64,000 nucleotides of DNA. Source: Manduca sexta (taxonomy: Eukaryota > Arthropoda > Insecta > Lepidoptera > Sphingidae). Positions 1-11,149 of this stretch are shown piece after piece. Under the pieces are notes generated by a model, which made no database searches, was not told the DNA's origin, and saw only the letters and a program-made list of their open reading frames with translations. A program made the translations under genes and the position numbers. The stretch spans positions 1,798,001 through 1,862,000 of the forward strand of contig NC_051116.1 in the NCBI RefSeq assembly GCF_014839805.1, written 5' to 3'. Numbering within the stretch: position 1 is the first letter of the stretch; each line of letters opens with the position of its first letter.

Positions 1-1
1 G

Positions 2-1300
2 GGCGATAAAACCCTTTTAAAGAATTACAGACCCATCTCGCTCCTGAGTCACGTCTACAAGCTGTTCTCGAGAGTCATCACGAATCGTCTTGCTAACAGT
101 CTCGATGACTTCCAGCCTCACGAACAAGCCGGATTCCGAAAAGGCTATAGTACCATAGACCATATACACACGCTGCGGCAGGTTATACAGAAGTCCGAGG
201 AGTATAACCGGCCCCTCTGTCTAGCGTTTGTGGACTATGAGAAAGCCTTCGATTCGATCGAGACCTGGGCAGTGCTTCAGTCTCTCCAGAGGTGCCAAAT
301 TGACTATCGGTATATTGAAGTGTTGAAGTGCCTATACGAAAACGCCACCATGTCAGTCCGCCTCCAGGATCAGTACTCGAAACCTATCCAGCTACAGCGT
401 GGCGTGAGACAGGGAGATATAATATCTCCGAAACTGTTCACCGCTGCACTGGAAGACGTCTTCAAGCTTCTGGACTGGAGAGGACTCGGCATCAACATCA
501 ACGGCGAGTATTTGACTCACCTTCGATTTGCCGACGATATCGTAGTCATGGCTGAGACCCTAGAAGACCTTAGCGCAATGCTCGATGACCTCAATAGCGT
601 TTCCCAACAAGTGGGTCTCAGAATGAACATGGATAAGACAAAAGTCATGTCTAACCACCATGTCAGACCCACCCCTGTCAAGATAGGAGACGCTACACTT
701 GAAGTTGTCGACGAGTACGTCTACCTGGGACAAACAGTCCAATTAGGTAGGTCCAACTTCGAGAAAGAGGTCACTCGTCGAATCCAACTCGGCTGGGCAG
801 CGTTCGGGAGGCTCCGACACATCTTCTCGTCCCGAATACCGCAGTGTCTCAAGACGAAAGTCTTTGACCAGTGTGTGTTGCCAGTGATGACATATGGAAG
901 TGAGACGTGGTCGCTCACTATGGGCCTTGTCAGAAGGTTGAAAGTCACTCAGAGGGCAATGGAGAGGGCTATGCTCGGAGTTTCCTTGCGGGATCGAATC
1001 ACAAACGAGGTGATCCGCAGGAAAACCAAAGTAACCGAAATAGCCCTTAGAGTTGCGAAACTCAAGTGGCAGTGGGCAGGGCACATAGCTCGTAGAACTG
1101 ATGGCCGTTGGGGCAGAAAAAGTTCTGGAGTGGCGACCACGAACCGGGAGACGCAGCGTAGGCAGGCCCCCACGAGATGGACCGACGATCTGGTCAGGGT
1201 CGCCGGAGTCCGATGGATGAGGGCGGCCCAGAACCGGTCCCTGTGGCGCTCAATGGGGGAGGCCTATGTCCAGCAGTGGACGACTCAAGGGCTGAAATGA
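2..1300 (+). CDS. RTE-clade non-LTR retrotransposon reverse transcriptase, 5' part outside the window
   Basis: One frame is open from the window edge to the TGA at 1298-1300 (432 residues), so the real start lies upstream. Reverse transcriptase blocks appear in order: NYRPISLL near residue 8, [11 protein letters not shown], motif [10 protein letters not shown] near 76-84, GVRQGD near 134-139, catalytic FADD near 176-179, [10 protein letters not shown] near 205, and YVYLGQ. The C-terminal part ([18 protein letters not shown], then [14 protein letters not shown]) is the tail usual in insect RTE-type endonuclease-reverse transcriptases. The enzyme copies element RNA into DNA at a nicked target; the N-terminal endonuclease should lie before base 1. 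The visible part has no frameshift or stop, so this may be a young copy. Shorter relics of related elements lie near 6.9, 16.75, 18.7 and 30.7 kb. Confidence 0.93.
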   Translation, partial: GDKTLLKNYRPISLLSHVYKLFSRVITNRLANSLDDFQPHEQAGFRKGYSTIDHIHTLRQVIQKSEEYNRPLCLAFVDYEKAFDSIETWAVLQSLQRCQIDYRYIEVLKCLYENATMSVRLQDQYSKPIQLQRGVRQGDIISPKLFTAALEDVFKLLDWRGLGININGEYLTHLRFADDIVVMAETLEDLSAMLDDLNSVSQQVGLRMNMDKTKVMSNHHVRPTPVKIGDATLEVVDEYVYLGQTVQLGRSNFEKEVTRRIQLGWAAFGRLRHIFSSRIPQCLKTKVFDQCVLPVMTYGSETWSLTMGLVRRLKVTQRAMERAMLGVSLRDRITNEVIRRKTKVTEIALRVAKLKWQWAGHIARRTDGRWGRKSSGVATTNRETQRRQAPTRWTDDLVRVAGVRWMRAAQNRSLWRSMGEAYVQQWTTQGLK

Positions 1301-1596
1301 TGAATCAGCGTCAACAACGTTTGAGTGACGGACGATCGGATACGGAATTGTGAGGATTTTTCGTGCCCCGTTACCCGAGATTGAGGCCTCCGATATAATA
1401 CCCTTTGTGGAAATAATTACTGCCTCTAGTTTATAAGAAAAGTAGGTTTGATGTAATACGGATTGTGAGGATGTAGGTCTGATTTTTGGGGGAAATTCTT
1501 TGTTAGTTTTGACCCGGTTTAGGTCTGTTTAATTTATGATTGGCATCGATGGGTTTCTTATGGAGCGTTTAAGTAAGGATCACTCTTTTTTATACG

Positions 1597-1908
1597 GGTA
1601 TGTGAAGTACTGGTAGACGAATGTCCGCAGCTTCAAATCCCAAGGGCACAAACGTCTGACTTGTCTAAAATCCTGTGTGTATTCTTTGTGAATTTATCGT
1701 TCGCTTTAACGGTGAAGGAAAACATCGTGAGGAAACCTGCACATCTGAGAAGTTCTCTATAGGAATTTCGAAGGTGTGTGAAGTCTACCAATCCGCACTA
1801 GGCCAGCGTGGTGGACTAAGGCCTAATCCCTCTCAGTAGTAGAGGAGGCCCGGGCTCTGCAGTGGGCAAGTATATAATACAGGGCAGATATTATTATTTT
1901 ATTATTAT
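1597..1908 (+). repeat. SINE-A copy, head damaged
   Basis: This matches the SINE-A body: the CTTTAACGGTGAAGGAAAAC segment, the AGGCCAGCGTGGTGGACTA segment and an ATT-rich 3' tail. The A-box part of the tRNA head is lost, and the B-box region (TTCAAATCCC) is kept. SINE-A has no coding capacity and must use LINE machinery. Confidence 0.85.
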
Positions 1909-1911
1909 GCA

Positions 1912-2090
1912 AAGTGATCTACTTCCCCAGATGGTAAGTGAAGGATCAAGATGGTGTTGACTGACGAGAGATGAATACCTCTATTGGCCTCTGTTTGCAA
2001 CCCTCGGCAGTCGACATAATTATGCCGGCCTGTTGCAGCCAGATACACAGGCTGATCCTGGAACGCAACGCGTGGGCCACTATGGCTATT
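1912..2090 (-). repeat. Rep-B copy
   Basis: The core GACTGACGAGAGATGA ... CAGTCGACATAATTATGCCGG is shared with about a dozen other places in the window. It abuts the SINE-A tail. I see no coding capacity. The class is uncertain. Confidence 0.75.
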
Positions 2091-2404
2091 TTTTTTATTA
2101 TGTATATTTATTTACAATATTACACCTAAAATTTTTTCTACCAAAGGATATCTATCTTGGTATTCTTAGGCCGTCGTCACACGGTCAAATTACATTTTAT
2201 CCCTACAATTCCACAATGACTTTCTTAATACTTCGATGTCAGGCAAAAGGGTTGATTTAGAATTCCGCGTATGACCTAGGTACCCTTATTTGTCAAGTAT
2301 AGCCTTTTGTGTTGTCAGACCCTTGTAATCTTGAATTACTATAATTTACAATAGAATTTTTGTGAGTTACGATTTGTTTTGGTTTAAAGGGTATTTCCGC
2401 TTAT

Positions 2405-2760
2405 ATATGGGCTCTGATCATCGATATATATGCACTAGATTTAAATGTAGATATATATGTACTATATTTGGCGTTCCGAACATTCACTGTGTTCAACTGA
2501 ATTGAACTGGAATCCATTCAAACTGACTTTTGTATGATCAATATTGACAGCTTGTGGTTGTGTACGGTGTGGCGCTCATGATATAAGAATTCGAACTAAA
2601 AAATATAAGTCACATAAGTAAAATTATTAGTTGTTCAAGTTAATAAATAGGTTATAACAGTGACGTTTTGGTTGCCATTTTAGTTCAGATTTTGAACAAA
2701 TAGTTTAAATGGACGTTCGTGTCTATAGAATATACATCAGTGGCTCTGCTGCTTTATTTC
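2405..2760 (+). repeat. Rep-N copy
   Basis: About 340 bp are collinear with the reverse complement of 21109-21375. Shared segments include AATAGGTTATAACAGTGACG and GTGTCTATAGAATATAC. There is no protein signature and I saw no termini that define the class. Confidence 0.7.
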
Positions 2761-3157
2761 GAATAAATTGTAACCAACCTCAAACTTATTGTATAATATA
2801 TCGACAATTGAAAGGTTGATTGACTTACGCCCGAAATTAATAACCAATCCTAATCCAATGTATGCTATCAAAGATTGATAATTCATTCGTTTTTATGGAT
2901 AAAGCATGCCAATAACCAATCCATAGAGTGAGTAAGCTATCACTAACAATAATCGATCTTTGAGAGGACGGATTACAGATCATAGATTACCCTCTGTTTG
3001 AAAATGACAGTTTACGCTTGCCAATACTCTATCTACCCGATTTGACATTTGATTTGATTGTTGTAAACAATCGCATTTTCCAATCGGACCAATTCTTCAG
3101 TTTACTCCATATGTTTTGAATATCGCTTACACTGATTTTGAGGGAAACGAAAAGGCA

Positions 3158-3354
3158 ATGGAAATATCCATATTCTCTAGTGACAGTGACGACAGTGATT
3201 TGGAGGGACTAGCGATACTGATAGTAAAAATAGCTAAACTGAAAGTCGCGCTTCATCACGGGTAATGAAAAGAGTTAACTTCATGCAGACCCTGAATGAG
3301 TTTGATTTCACGTTTAGATTAGGCTTCCGAAATATGCTTGCCAATCATTGTTAG
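3158..3354 (+). pseudogene. Harbinger transposase N-terminal relic
   Basis: An ATG at 3158 opens 35 codons rich in Ser/Asp (SSDSDDSDLEG). After the stop at 3263-3265 a second short frame (3265-3354) reads MKRVNFMQTLNEFDFTFR, which resembles the lead-in to the F-R-F-R block near the N-terminus of HARBI1-type transposases. Position inside the TIRs and upstream of the C-terminal piece supports this. The match itself is by eye and moderate. At least one frameshift separates the parts. Confidence 0.5.
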
Positions 3355-3517
3355 TTAAACTGATGCCGTATATCCGTGTTACTTCTATGTACAAAGTAAA
3401 TAATTTTTGACATTATTTACAAAAAATATTGTACCTACCGAACTATGAGATAGGTACTAACAAGGGGCAATTGCATCGTTTTTTAAGAACTATGGTGTTT
3501 CTCCATTCTATCAACTT

Positions 3518-3781
3518 TTGCTGAGGAATAGGAAATATTTATATTGTCTTTTCAGGATACTTGGTACATGGAAGCGTCGCTTCCCTGTGATTGCATTGAC
3601 ATTACGTTTATCTTTACCTAAAGTTCAAGCAATAATAATTGCAACTGCAGTTTTGCACAATATTTGTCGGAATCACAGGTTAGAGGAAATTCCAACCGAA
3701 GTGGAGTTATCAACTGCTGATACTATTAATTATGAGAACAATATAGAGAATCAAGATGTTGGAGAAAGAACAGCAAAATAA
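3518..3781 (+). pseudogene. Harbinger (HARBI1-like) transposase C-terminal fragment
   Basis: The frame contains TWKRRFPVIALTLRLSL followed by VQAIIIATAVLHNICRNH, the conserved end of the DDE_Tnp_4 nuclease of PIF/Harbinger transposases. The stop is at 3779-3781, with an acidic tail after the conserved block. Only the last part of the nuclease is present, so it is inactive. It lies inside the 2828-5281 TIRs, which explains its origin. The first ATG is an ORF artefact, not a true start. Confidence 0.85.
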
Positions 3782-3946
3782 CTTCTTTACTTAGTAAAAT
3801 AAAATACCTTTGCAATCACTGTTATTAGTTTTATTGATTATCTACATTTGTAATTCAAAGTAACAATTATTACAATTAACATAGTTTTATTAGTTAAAAG
3901 TTAATATCACAGAAACAGGCAACATTTCCATACATTATCTATACTA

Positions 3947-4465
3947 TCTATACTATTATATAAAGCTGAAGAGTTTGTTTGTTTGTTTGTTTGTTTGTTT
4001 GAACGCGCTAATCTCAGGAACTACCAGTTTGAACTGAAAAATTCGTTTTGTGTTGGATAGCCCTTTATTTGTGGGGTGCTATAGGCTATATATCATCACG
4101 CTATGACCAATAGGAGCGGAGCAGTAATGAAACATGTTGCAAATACGGGTACAATTTATTAGTTTTAAGAGCTTCCGTTGCGTGCGCTGCGTAAACGGTT
4201 AAAGTTATGCAACAATGATGTATGACGGGATTGTTCCTCTTAAAAAGTTCTAAAAAATATATTATAAAACAAAGTCCCCCACTGCATCTGTCTGCCTGAA
4301 CGTCTTAAACTCAAAAACTACCCAACGTATTAAGATGAAATTTGGTATGGAGACAGTTTGAAACCCTGGGAAGAACATAGGCTCCCGGGAAACTACTATT
4401 TTTATAATGGAAAACTTTAGCCTGAAAAACTTTATAACGCGGGCGGAGCCGCGAGCAAAAGCTAG
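3947..4465 (+). mobile_element. Helitron hel-H, near complete
   Basis: It begins TCTATACTATTATATAAAGC and ends with a GC-rich hairpin (GCGGGCGGAGCCGCG), a short A-rich spacer and CTAG at 4462-4465, followed by T. These are the TC start, 3' hairpin and CTRR end of Helitrons. A (GTTT)n run lies near the 5' end. It has no Rep/helicase and is non-autonomous. Confidence 0.8.
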
Positions 4466-4745
4466 TAATTATATAAAGCTGAAGAGTACGTTTGTTTATT
4501 TGTTTGTGTGAACGAACTGATGTCAGGAACTTCCGGTTCGAATTGAAAAATTCTTTTAGTGTTGGATAGCCCATTTATTGTGGATGGGTATTATATAGGG
4601 TATATATCATCACACCATGACCGATGGAACCAAAAACGGGTAAAATTGATTACTTCTGAGAGCTTCTGTTTCGTGCGCTGCGTAAACGGTTAAAGTTATG
4701 CTACAATTATGTATAACGGAATTGTAATTTGTGCCATAACACTGG
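4466..4745 (+). mobile_element. Second hel-H copy, head-to-tail, 3' end lost
   Basis: Directly after the CTAG of the previous copy the same start sequence (ATTATATAAAGCTGAAGAG) begins again and continues collinearly for about 270 bp. No hairpin or CTAG is found at its end. Confidence 0.7.
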
Positions 4746-5284
4746 ATAATGTGTACAAAGTCCAATTATTATTATTATAAGGCACCGAGTTTACTGCGTA
4801 CTTCATACTAAAAACTAAATCCTTTAAATATTTATTAATATATTATGAACAATGTTATTAAACTTCAGTGTCAAAATATGTTAGCAACCACGTTACTCAC
4901 GTTCCATTTCAACTCATTAAATAGTTTGTACCATAAATATGACATGTACTAATTATTAATTATTTCTTTTGAGGGCTAAAATGCATAAAATATTTTTTTA
5001 TTACTCCAAGTCTTATTTTTAGCAATTGGACAAATATTTAAACGAATAGTTTGTATGGATAATACAAAATGTATTTTTTTTACGAATGGAATATCCTGCA
5101 TAAAATGGAATGGTCAGGAGGGAACGCATCTGGACACGATTGCCAGCGATCTATCTTTGAAGGCAAGCAAGGATAGGCGAGTTAAGATATTGGCATGCCG
5201 GTAGGAGAGCAATCGAAAGATAGTCGGCAATCTAAGATAGGTTTCAGTCTTGGATAGCAGATACATTATTAATTTCGGGCGTTA

Positions 5285-6036
5285 AGAGACATTTTCGATA
5301 AATATTAACTAAATTAAAAAACCTAGAAAAAGTGCTGATTTTAAATATGTACGAAATTTAACCGCTGATATGATATCAGCCGTGCATCTTTTGCGTAGTC
5401 ATAAGTTTTAAATATATTTCCTATCAATTTTGACAGACCCATTTGTTATACGGATATCACAATCGCTTCAGTGAGTTATGACCAGATTTGACGGCCATTT
5501 AGCATGCCTCGTGACTCTAGAATAATTAAACACTGCAGTTCGAAGTGTTTCCTCTATCAAACACTTTCTAAAAAGTAATTCTTGTATACTTGTCATAGAT
5601 GTTATAATTGCATGTTCTTTAAGATTAATATTTTCATGCACTTACGCGTTTTATCTCCGAATTGGTAGACCGAATTGGTAGATACACGAATAACGGGTGC
5701 ATGCACTTTTCCGCCAAATGTTTTTTTTTTTTATTTATTTATGTGGAAACAAACAGTCATATACATTTATTTTACATTTATAAGAACCTAAGTTATTTAT
5801 ACTAATATAAATCGGATGATGTTGACCTCTAGTGCCGAAAGTTAATGTGAATTACAATAGTTTAGTTCTCCGTGAACAACATAAAAATAATTTCTTGAGG
5901 ATATAAGATAATTAACGTGTGAAAGAGATGTTTAACAAATGTTGCAATATGTCCATGTTGTTAACAGTTTTAGTTTCTAAAAGTAGAAGCTCCAATAAAT
6001 ATATATTTACCAAAACCAACAATTAGAGAGCAATGC
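5285..6036. other. No gene recognised; AT-rich
   Basis: Low-complexity T and TTTA runs lie near 5720-5750. I see no convincing coding frame or RNA gene. Confidence 0.5.
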
Positions 6037-6181
6037 AAATCAAGTGCATACAACATAATTATGATGTATTCCGTCCTACGATGTGTTTATTATATTATAT
6101 TAAAATCTAAAAAATCAAGTGATACAACATAATTATGATGTATTCCGTCCTACGATGTTTTTATTATATATTAAAATCTAA
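6037..6181 (+). repeat. Tandem duplication, two units of about 72 bp
   Basis: The segment AATTATGATGTATTCCGTCC with its surroundings is repeated directly with few differences. It is probably a local slippage or unequal-exchange product. Confidence 0.85.
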
Positions 6182-6728
6182 ATACGATATAGTATTTATA
6201 TTCAAAAGGAGACTGTTATACTAAATTTCCATACAATTTGCCACGTCGTTGGATGTTTGTAATTATTTCGCGTAAACCCCGTAATGCGCGGCGTCACCGG
6301 CGCGTCACGCGCTGTTTGCACCCAGCTTACTCTACAACGATTAGAGTGCTTCCAAACGTTTATATATACCCTTACAACTAAAGTAACCTAACTCAATATA
6401 TAATTTCTGATTTTGTTAAAAAACGCCCTTCCAAAGCATGCTCCATAGCTCTATGACGAGAATAAGACAAAATTATAAAATAGAAACAGATTCTCAACTT
6501 CGAAGACCCAATTTTGTTTTCAAACTTTTTTATTCGTTTCCCAGTAATCGTCTTTTTTAGGTTAGGTCACTCAGTTCTAAGGTTGCGCTATACTAGTGAG
6601 CAAAAAAGTAAAGTGCTGGTGGCAAACATTGTCCAATCCATCTTCAAGAGACAACTCGGTGGTTAAACGCAATTATTTAAACAATAAGCTAGATAGTAAT
6701 AATAAAACACTATGACAACAGATTTCAC
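6182..6728. other. No feature recognised
   Basis: Unique AT-rich sequence with a short GC-richer patch near 6290-6320 (GCGCGGCGTCACCGGCGCG). No open frame of note. Confidence 0.4.
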
Positions 6729-6853
6729 AACCGCTTCCAACAGGCCGGCATAATTGTGTCGACTGTTGAGGGGTATTCATCTCTCGTCAGTCGACATTCT
6801 ATTGAACATCACTTCACTTACGATTACGTGCAGCATGGCCGCTTTGCCCTCAC
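6729..6853 (+). repeat. Rep-B 3' half
   Basis: It contains CAGGCCGGCATAATTGTG and CATCTCTCGTCAGTCGACAT, the rep-B core, and the downstream GTGCAGCATGGCCGC-like end. It is 5' truncated. Confidence 0.75.
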
Positions 6854-6871
6854 CTTTTAAAAAAAAAGGTG

Positions 6872-6935
6872 GATATCCAATGCTGCGCTTTCCAACACGT
6901 GGTCTCCGCTCGAAAATCTATATATATGTCGTCAT
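6872..6935 (-). pseudogene. Short RTE reverse-transcriptase tail relic
   Basis: The complement reads GAGCGGAGACCACGTG ... AGCATTGGATATCCACC. This parallels GAGTGGAGACCATGTG ... AGCATTGGACGTCCACC in the longer relic at 18622-18872. Only this small part of the RTE C-terminus remains. Confidence 0.5.
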
Positions 6936-7359
6936 CGAGTTGATTTTTTTAAATGGAACGCCAACGCCATCTTATGGCATTCGACAGAATCTTCGCTACA
7001 CACAAAGAGAATTATAATATATATGGAAAGCTACACAGCTCAATGAGGATGTCAGACGACATCAAGAAGGCCGGAAAGCTAGCAGTCAAAGAGAATGACA
7101 AGCCTATGAAAAATTTGCAATTTAGGTGGTTTTAAATCATGTGATCGAATAATATTATTGGAGAGTGCTGTGGGTGCGTAGAGACTGTCTCACGTTCCGT
7201 AGTAGTTTGTGTTGTTGGAATTACAATTGTTTCGGGACAAAAACTACAACTACTAAAATCTGACATCGGTTATTGTGATCCAACATATCTCCACATACGG
7301 CCACGATACTTAGTAGTAACAAGCTATGGAAGATGATAACGAGCATACACCTTGCCTGC

Positions 7360-7660
7360 CGTTATAAATAAAAGAAAGTGGTGTTAGTTACACTATTTAT
7401 AACTCAAAAACGGATGAACCGATTTGGCTGTAAATTGGTGGAGAGGTAGCTTAGAACCAGGAGACAGACATAGGATACTTTTCATCCCGTTCCCGCGGGT
7501 ACGGTTCGTGACATAAGACGTGGTATAAGAAAGTAAAATTTGGTATGGAGATAGTATAAGTCCCTGGGAAGGTTATAGGCTACTATCTCAGGAAAATATA
7601 TAGTGGGACTTTTATCCCGGAAAACTCCTTCACGCGGGTGAAGCCGCGAGCAAAAGCTAG
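7360..7660 (+). mobile_element. Helitron hel-H type, 3' complete
   Basis: It ends with hairpin GCGGGTGAAGCCGCG, spacer AGCAAAAG and CTAG at 7657-7660, followed by T. The interior shows the family's GGAAGGTTATAGGCTAC and GGGACTTTTATCCCGGAAAA segments. The 5' end is unclear. Confidence 0.75.
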
Positions 7661-7871
7661 TATTTTATAAATTAAAATATTAACCTAAAGTTTATTGTAC
7701 ATTGGCCAACTAATGAAATACTCAAGTCTAGGTTGAAATACTGGCGGAACCAATCTTATCTACTTTGAATATTAATGTGCATTAATTTAAATAAATCGCG
7801 CAACTCAACTTACATTGCTAGAATTTTACTTAAGAGTTATTTATATTGGCATAATGTGAAAATGTAGTGTA

Positions 7872-7912
7872 CTAGTTGTTGCTCGCGGCTTCGTTCATGT
7901 GAAAAGCATTTC
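7872..7912 (-). mobile_element. Helitron 3' end fragment
   Basis: CTAG at 7872-7875 is followed on the plus strand by TTGTTGCTCGCGGCTTCG, the reversed hairpin end of hel-H. A SINE-G body starts immediately afterwards. Confidence 0.6.
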
Positions 7913-8375
7913 CAGCTATAATGCCGAAATTTCTCGGAAAGCATGTAAAGCCTGGTTCTGCGCCCGATCTCTACGGTCATGTCGGATTGCCGTCTCACCG
8001 GACTATGAGAGTGAAGGAACAGAGAGTGCACTTTTGTATTGCGTACACGTGTGCACTACAATATCTCCTGCGTGGCTGATCTCCGTCGAGATTGGCTGTC
8101 GTCGCCGAAATTCGGATAGGAAGGAAACAAAATTACCACACTATGAGAGTAAAGGAACAGAGAGTGCTTGTGTACTGCACACACTTGTGCACTATAATAT
8201 CTCCTGACTGATCTCTGTTGAGATTGGCCACCGTAGTCGAAATTCGATAAAGAAAGAAACAAAATTACCGGACTATGAGAGTGAAGGAACAGAGAGTGCT
8301 TGTGTATTGCACACACTTGTGCACTATAATATCTCCTGGCTGATCTCTGTTGAGATTGGCCACCGTGGAATTCAG
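7913..8375 (+). repeat. SINE-G body with three tandem 3' units
   Basis: The block from GACTATGAGAGTGAAGGAAC to GTTGAGATTGGCCACCGT appears three times (about 8000-8139, 8140-8268 and 8269-8375), a period of about 130 bp. Single-unit copies at 42866 and 52262 show the normal form. The tRNA head is missing here. No coding. Confidence 0.8.
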
Positions 8376-8605
8376 CTAGGACAGATTCATTATGATAATT
8401 TATTTAAGCCAATGCTCAAATCTCATCGCTCATTATTAAATTCCATTTTACTATTACCGAATTGCATTTTCATTTACCATTTTAGAATCTAATTGAAGTT
8501 ATTCACGTACGTTGATAACGAGTACAAAGCAAATGTTCCTAACGAATGCTGCAAATTACGTTTTGGGATAGGTATTATTTTTTGTTCTAATGATTAGGGA
8601 TTTTG

Positions 8606-9147
8606 TTAGACGAGCTTGCCGTTCGCCTGGTGATAAGCGATATGACCGCTTATAAACAGTAGAAACACCATCCAACACCTTGAATTACAAAGTATTTTTT
8701 GGCCACCACTCTAATAACCATCAAATGAAGTTTAGCCAGCGTTTCACGTTTCAATATTGCTCAGGTCGACATAATAGGATAGTTGAAAACTTTTTTAAAA
8801 TACATTTATCAAAAATGATTTTTATCCAAAATCTATCGGAAAAATGATTTTTAAAATCCACGCAATAATAAATAAGTTATGAAGCTTTAAAATGTGTTGG
8901 CGAGGGAGGCTGTCAAATTACAGTAATAGTGAAATTACAAAGTATTGTTTGATATTCCAACGCGCTCGCTATCCTGCTATAGCCTATTTTGCTATTATAT
9001 CCAGTAGTTACACTGGCTACAATGTCCTTCAAACCGGAACACAACAGTAAGTACACTCTTCTGCTTGGTCGCAGAAATAGACATTGCGGTGGTACTTACC
9101 CAGGCGGACTCTCACATATGAGAGACCTACCACCAGCGGAGTTGAGT
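8606..9147 (+). repeat. Rep-C copy split by an insertion
   Basis: Rep-C runs from GACGAGCTTGCCGTTCGCCT to about 8702, and resumes near 8930 up to ACATATGAGAGACCTACCAC. The interruption is about 235 bp, and AATTACAAAGTATT occurs on both sides (8683-8696 and 8933-8946), as expected for a target duplication. The inserted part starts with rep-Q sequence also found inverted at 9768-9880. Confidence 0.75.
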
Positions 9148-9767
9148 TGAGTTTTTGATTGTCAACTTATTTTTGTCGATGACTGTACAAAATTTAACCC
9201 CGCGAGAGCTGTAAACCGAGCAGTAAAGCCATGAATGTTTCAAAAGCTTTCACATCAAACTTTTACTAGATAACAAAAGCTCCTTTTATGTCCTTAAGTA
9301 AATGAAGCGTGTACGTTAAGGCTATGGAGGCAATGTTTTGCTCATACGTTTAATATTATTGTTAATTTAGTCCTTTTATGGTTCGATTTTAACCGACTTC
9401 AAAAAGGAGGTTCTGATATGTATGCGCGCAAGGACTCAAATGAAACGTCAGATTGTTGGAATCGTACTGAGTTTATTTGCTGACATGATATATGCCTGCA
9501 AGTACAAACCTAACAGGTTCTTAAATCGACGTATTTTATTTCGACTAGAGAAATTAACAAATAAACGGCAAAATATGCAAACTTAAATTCAAATTAGTCA
9601 CCGAATCCAAAAATTGATAACCAGTATATACCTGTTATATTAAACTAATTCTGTTTTTTTAGTGGTTTTAAAAAAATAATTTTGAAGTTTAATATTTGTG
9701 CATAAAATATACGGCAAAGTGCCTCTGCTGAATGCAATACTTATTGATATTATATCTTGCCAGTCTT

Positions 9768-9880
9768 CACAATTATGTCGGCCTGAGTAATATTGAAACG
9801 TGAAAAGCTGGCTATACTTAATTTAATGGTAAGTAGAGTGATGGCCAGATGATTATCCCTCGCCAATCGACACAATATCC
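9768..9880 (-). repeat. Rep-Q copy (rep-B related)
   Basis: The reverse complement is collinear with 8700-8775 (for example CACGTTTCAATATT and the GGCCATCACTCTACTTACCAT-like segment). It also carries a rep-B-like TCGACACAAT motif. Confidence 0.55.
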
Positions 9881-9954
9881 GATCTATTTGATCATTTTAG
9901 TGAAAAAGTACAAAATAATTGCATCAAATATTTTGTCATTGAAAGCTAGCCCGC

Positions 9955-10065
9955 GCGTGACCATGAAGGCTGTCTTTAAAACGTAGGAAGAAAATTATAA
10001 AAAAAATGCGATAAAATCCGAAAACTAGCATTCTATCAATTTCTAACCGTTACGTAAACTTAAGA
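9955..10065 (+). repeat. PLE 3' region fragment
   Basis: GTGACCATGAAGGCTG, then CGATAAAATCCGAAAA, match the non-coding 3' part of the Penelope-like copies at 61353 and 46360. Confidence 0.6.
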
Positions 10066-10584
10066 AATGATTATCGATATTTAGTATTACTATTATAAAT
10101 ACCATTTGTGAAGTATATTCGAAATAAAGGCAAAACGGATTTGGATGAGATGCATGGAGATATGTCCAGGATTAGCATGTAAGCTACTAGAGACAAAGCT
10201 TACTGTAAGCTACTTTCTTTATTCAGTAGAACTTGAAGTGTGCGAACGGAGCCGCGAGCAATACATTGTGAAACTGAGGTGGATGACACGCCTCCACGTG
10301 TCGCGTTTCGCAGTTTGTTTTGTGGTTCAACGGCCTAAGGATGTTGACAGCTTCAGAATTCATATAAAATATTCCTTTTTATCATAAACATACAAAGTAT
10401 ATCTACTACGTATATTTTGTGCCAAATTCTCTCCAATGTTATGATAATAAAGATAAGGTAATGAAGTAAGTATAATAAAATATGGTTTTTATACTTTATT
10501 TTTATATGAAAATAGCAGGGACTTCGCCAGTAAGCAGAGTGAGGTTCAGATATAATGTCGTCTTCCGAGATATGATGATTATGT

Positions 10585-11145
10585 TTACGAGAATGTTAGA
10601 CATTAAAATAAAACTATTTTACGGATTTTATCGCGTGTTTTTATTATATTTTTCTCCCGTTTCGATGACTGCAGACTCGTGGTCACGGGGCGGACTGAGG
10701 TGTTGGTCATCCGCAAAGTCGAAGTCCCAATATCTACCTACATTTTACATTATTATACTACTTTAATTTTTTTTTAGCTATTGGTAGTCCGATTTACTTA
10801 GAATGAGCTCACAGTGTCTTGAGGTCTGGCAGCCGGTCTTTTGGGCTCCGATTTAATTAAATGTAGAACAGGATCCCAAGCTTGTGCAAGCTTCCAACCA
10901 TCTTCCCTATTGAAATTTGGGTGTTTTTTAATTTCAATAGCCTCGCGAATCATCCTAGGCAGGAATCGGTGTTCTTTGGCAAGGATTTGTAGCTTGTCTA
11001 ATCGCAAATAATGATTGGAGCCTCCTTCAGAATGTTCAGCGACTGCAGACTTCGTAGAGCGTCGGTGTTTCACGTCAGCTATGTGTTCTTTTACGCGGGT
11101 CCCTATATTTCATTTTGTTTGTCCCATTTGGGGCAACCATGTATG
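10585..11145 (-). pseudogene. Penelope-like element: GIY-YIG end of pol plus 3' UTR
   Basis: Read on the minus strand from about 11145, a frame shows GQTK, an in-frame TGA (11110-11112), then NIGTRVKEHIADVK, KSAVAEH, HYLRLDKLQILAKEHRF, PRMIREAIEIKKHPNFNREDG and a stop at 10798. This layout (GIY-YIG-type endonuclease end, RxxEH, IREAIEI, NREDGW) is that of Penelope-like retroelements, whose pol joins a reverse transcriptase to a GIY-YIG nuclease. The RT is absent, the GIY start is cut and there is a stop, so it is dead. The following 200 bp is the 3' UTR that recurs as PLE fragments through the window. Confidence 0.85.
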
Positions 11146-11149
11146 GGCT

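Larger units (their letters stand above)
2828..5281 (+). mobile_element. PIF/Harbinger DNA transposon, internally deleted, with nested Helitrons
   Basis: Both ends carry a perfect 16-bp inverted repeat, CGCCCGAAATTAATAA at 2828-2843 and its complement at 5266-5281. Each end is flanked by the trinucleotide TTA (2825-2827 and 5282-5284), the target duplication preferred by PIF/Harbinger. Inside are two short N-terminal transposase-like frames, a C-terminal piece at 3518-3781 and two CTAG-type Helitrons (3947-4745). The central transposase with most DDE residues is missing, so this copy cannot act by itself. Confidence 0.85.

Noticed and set aside
743..1173. Long open frames opposite the reverse transcriptase
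   Set aside because: They are antisense shadows of the 2-1300 coding frame and show no domain of their own.
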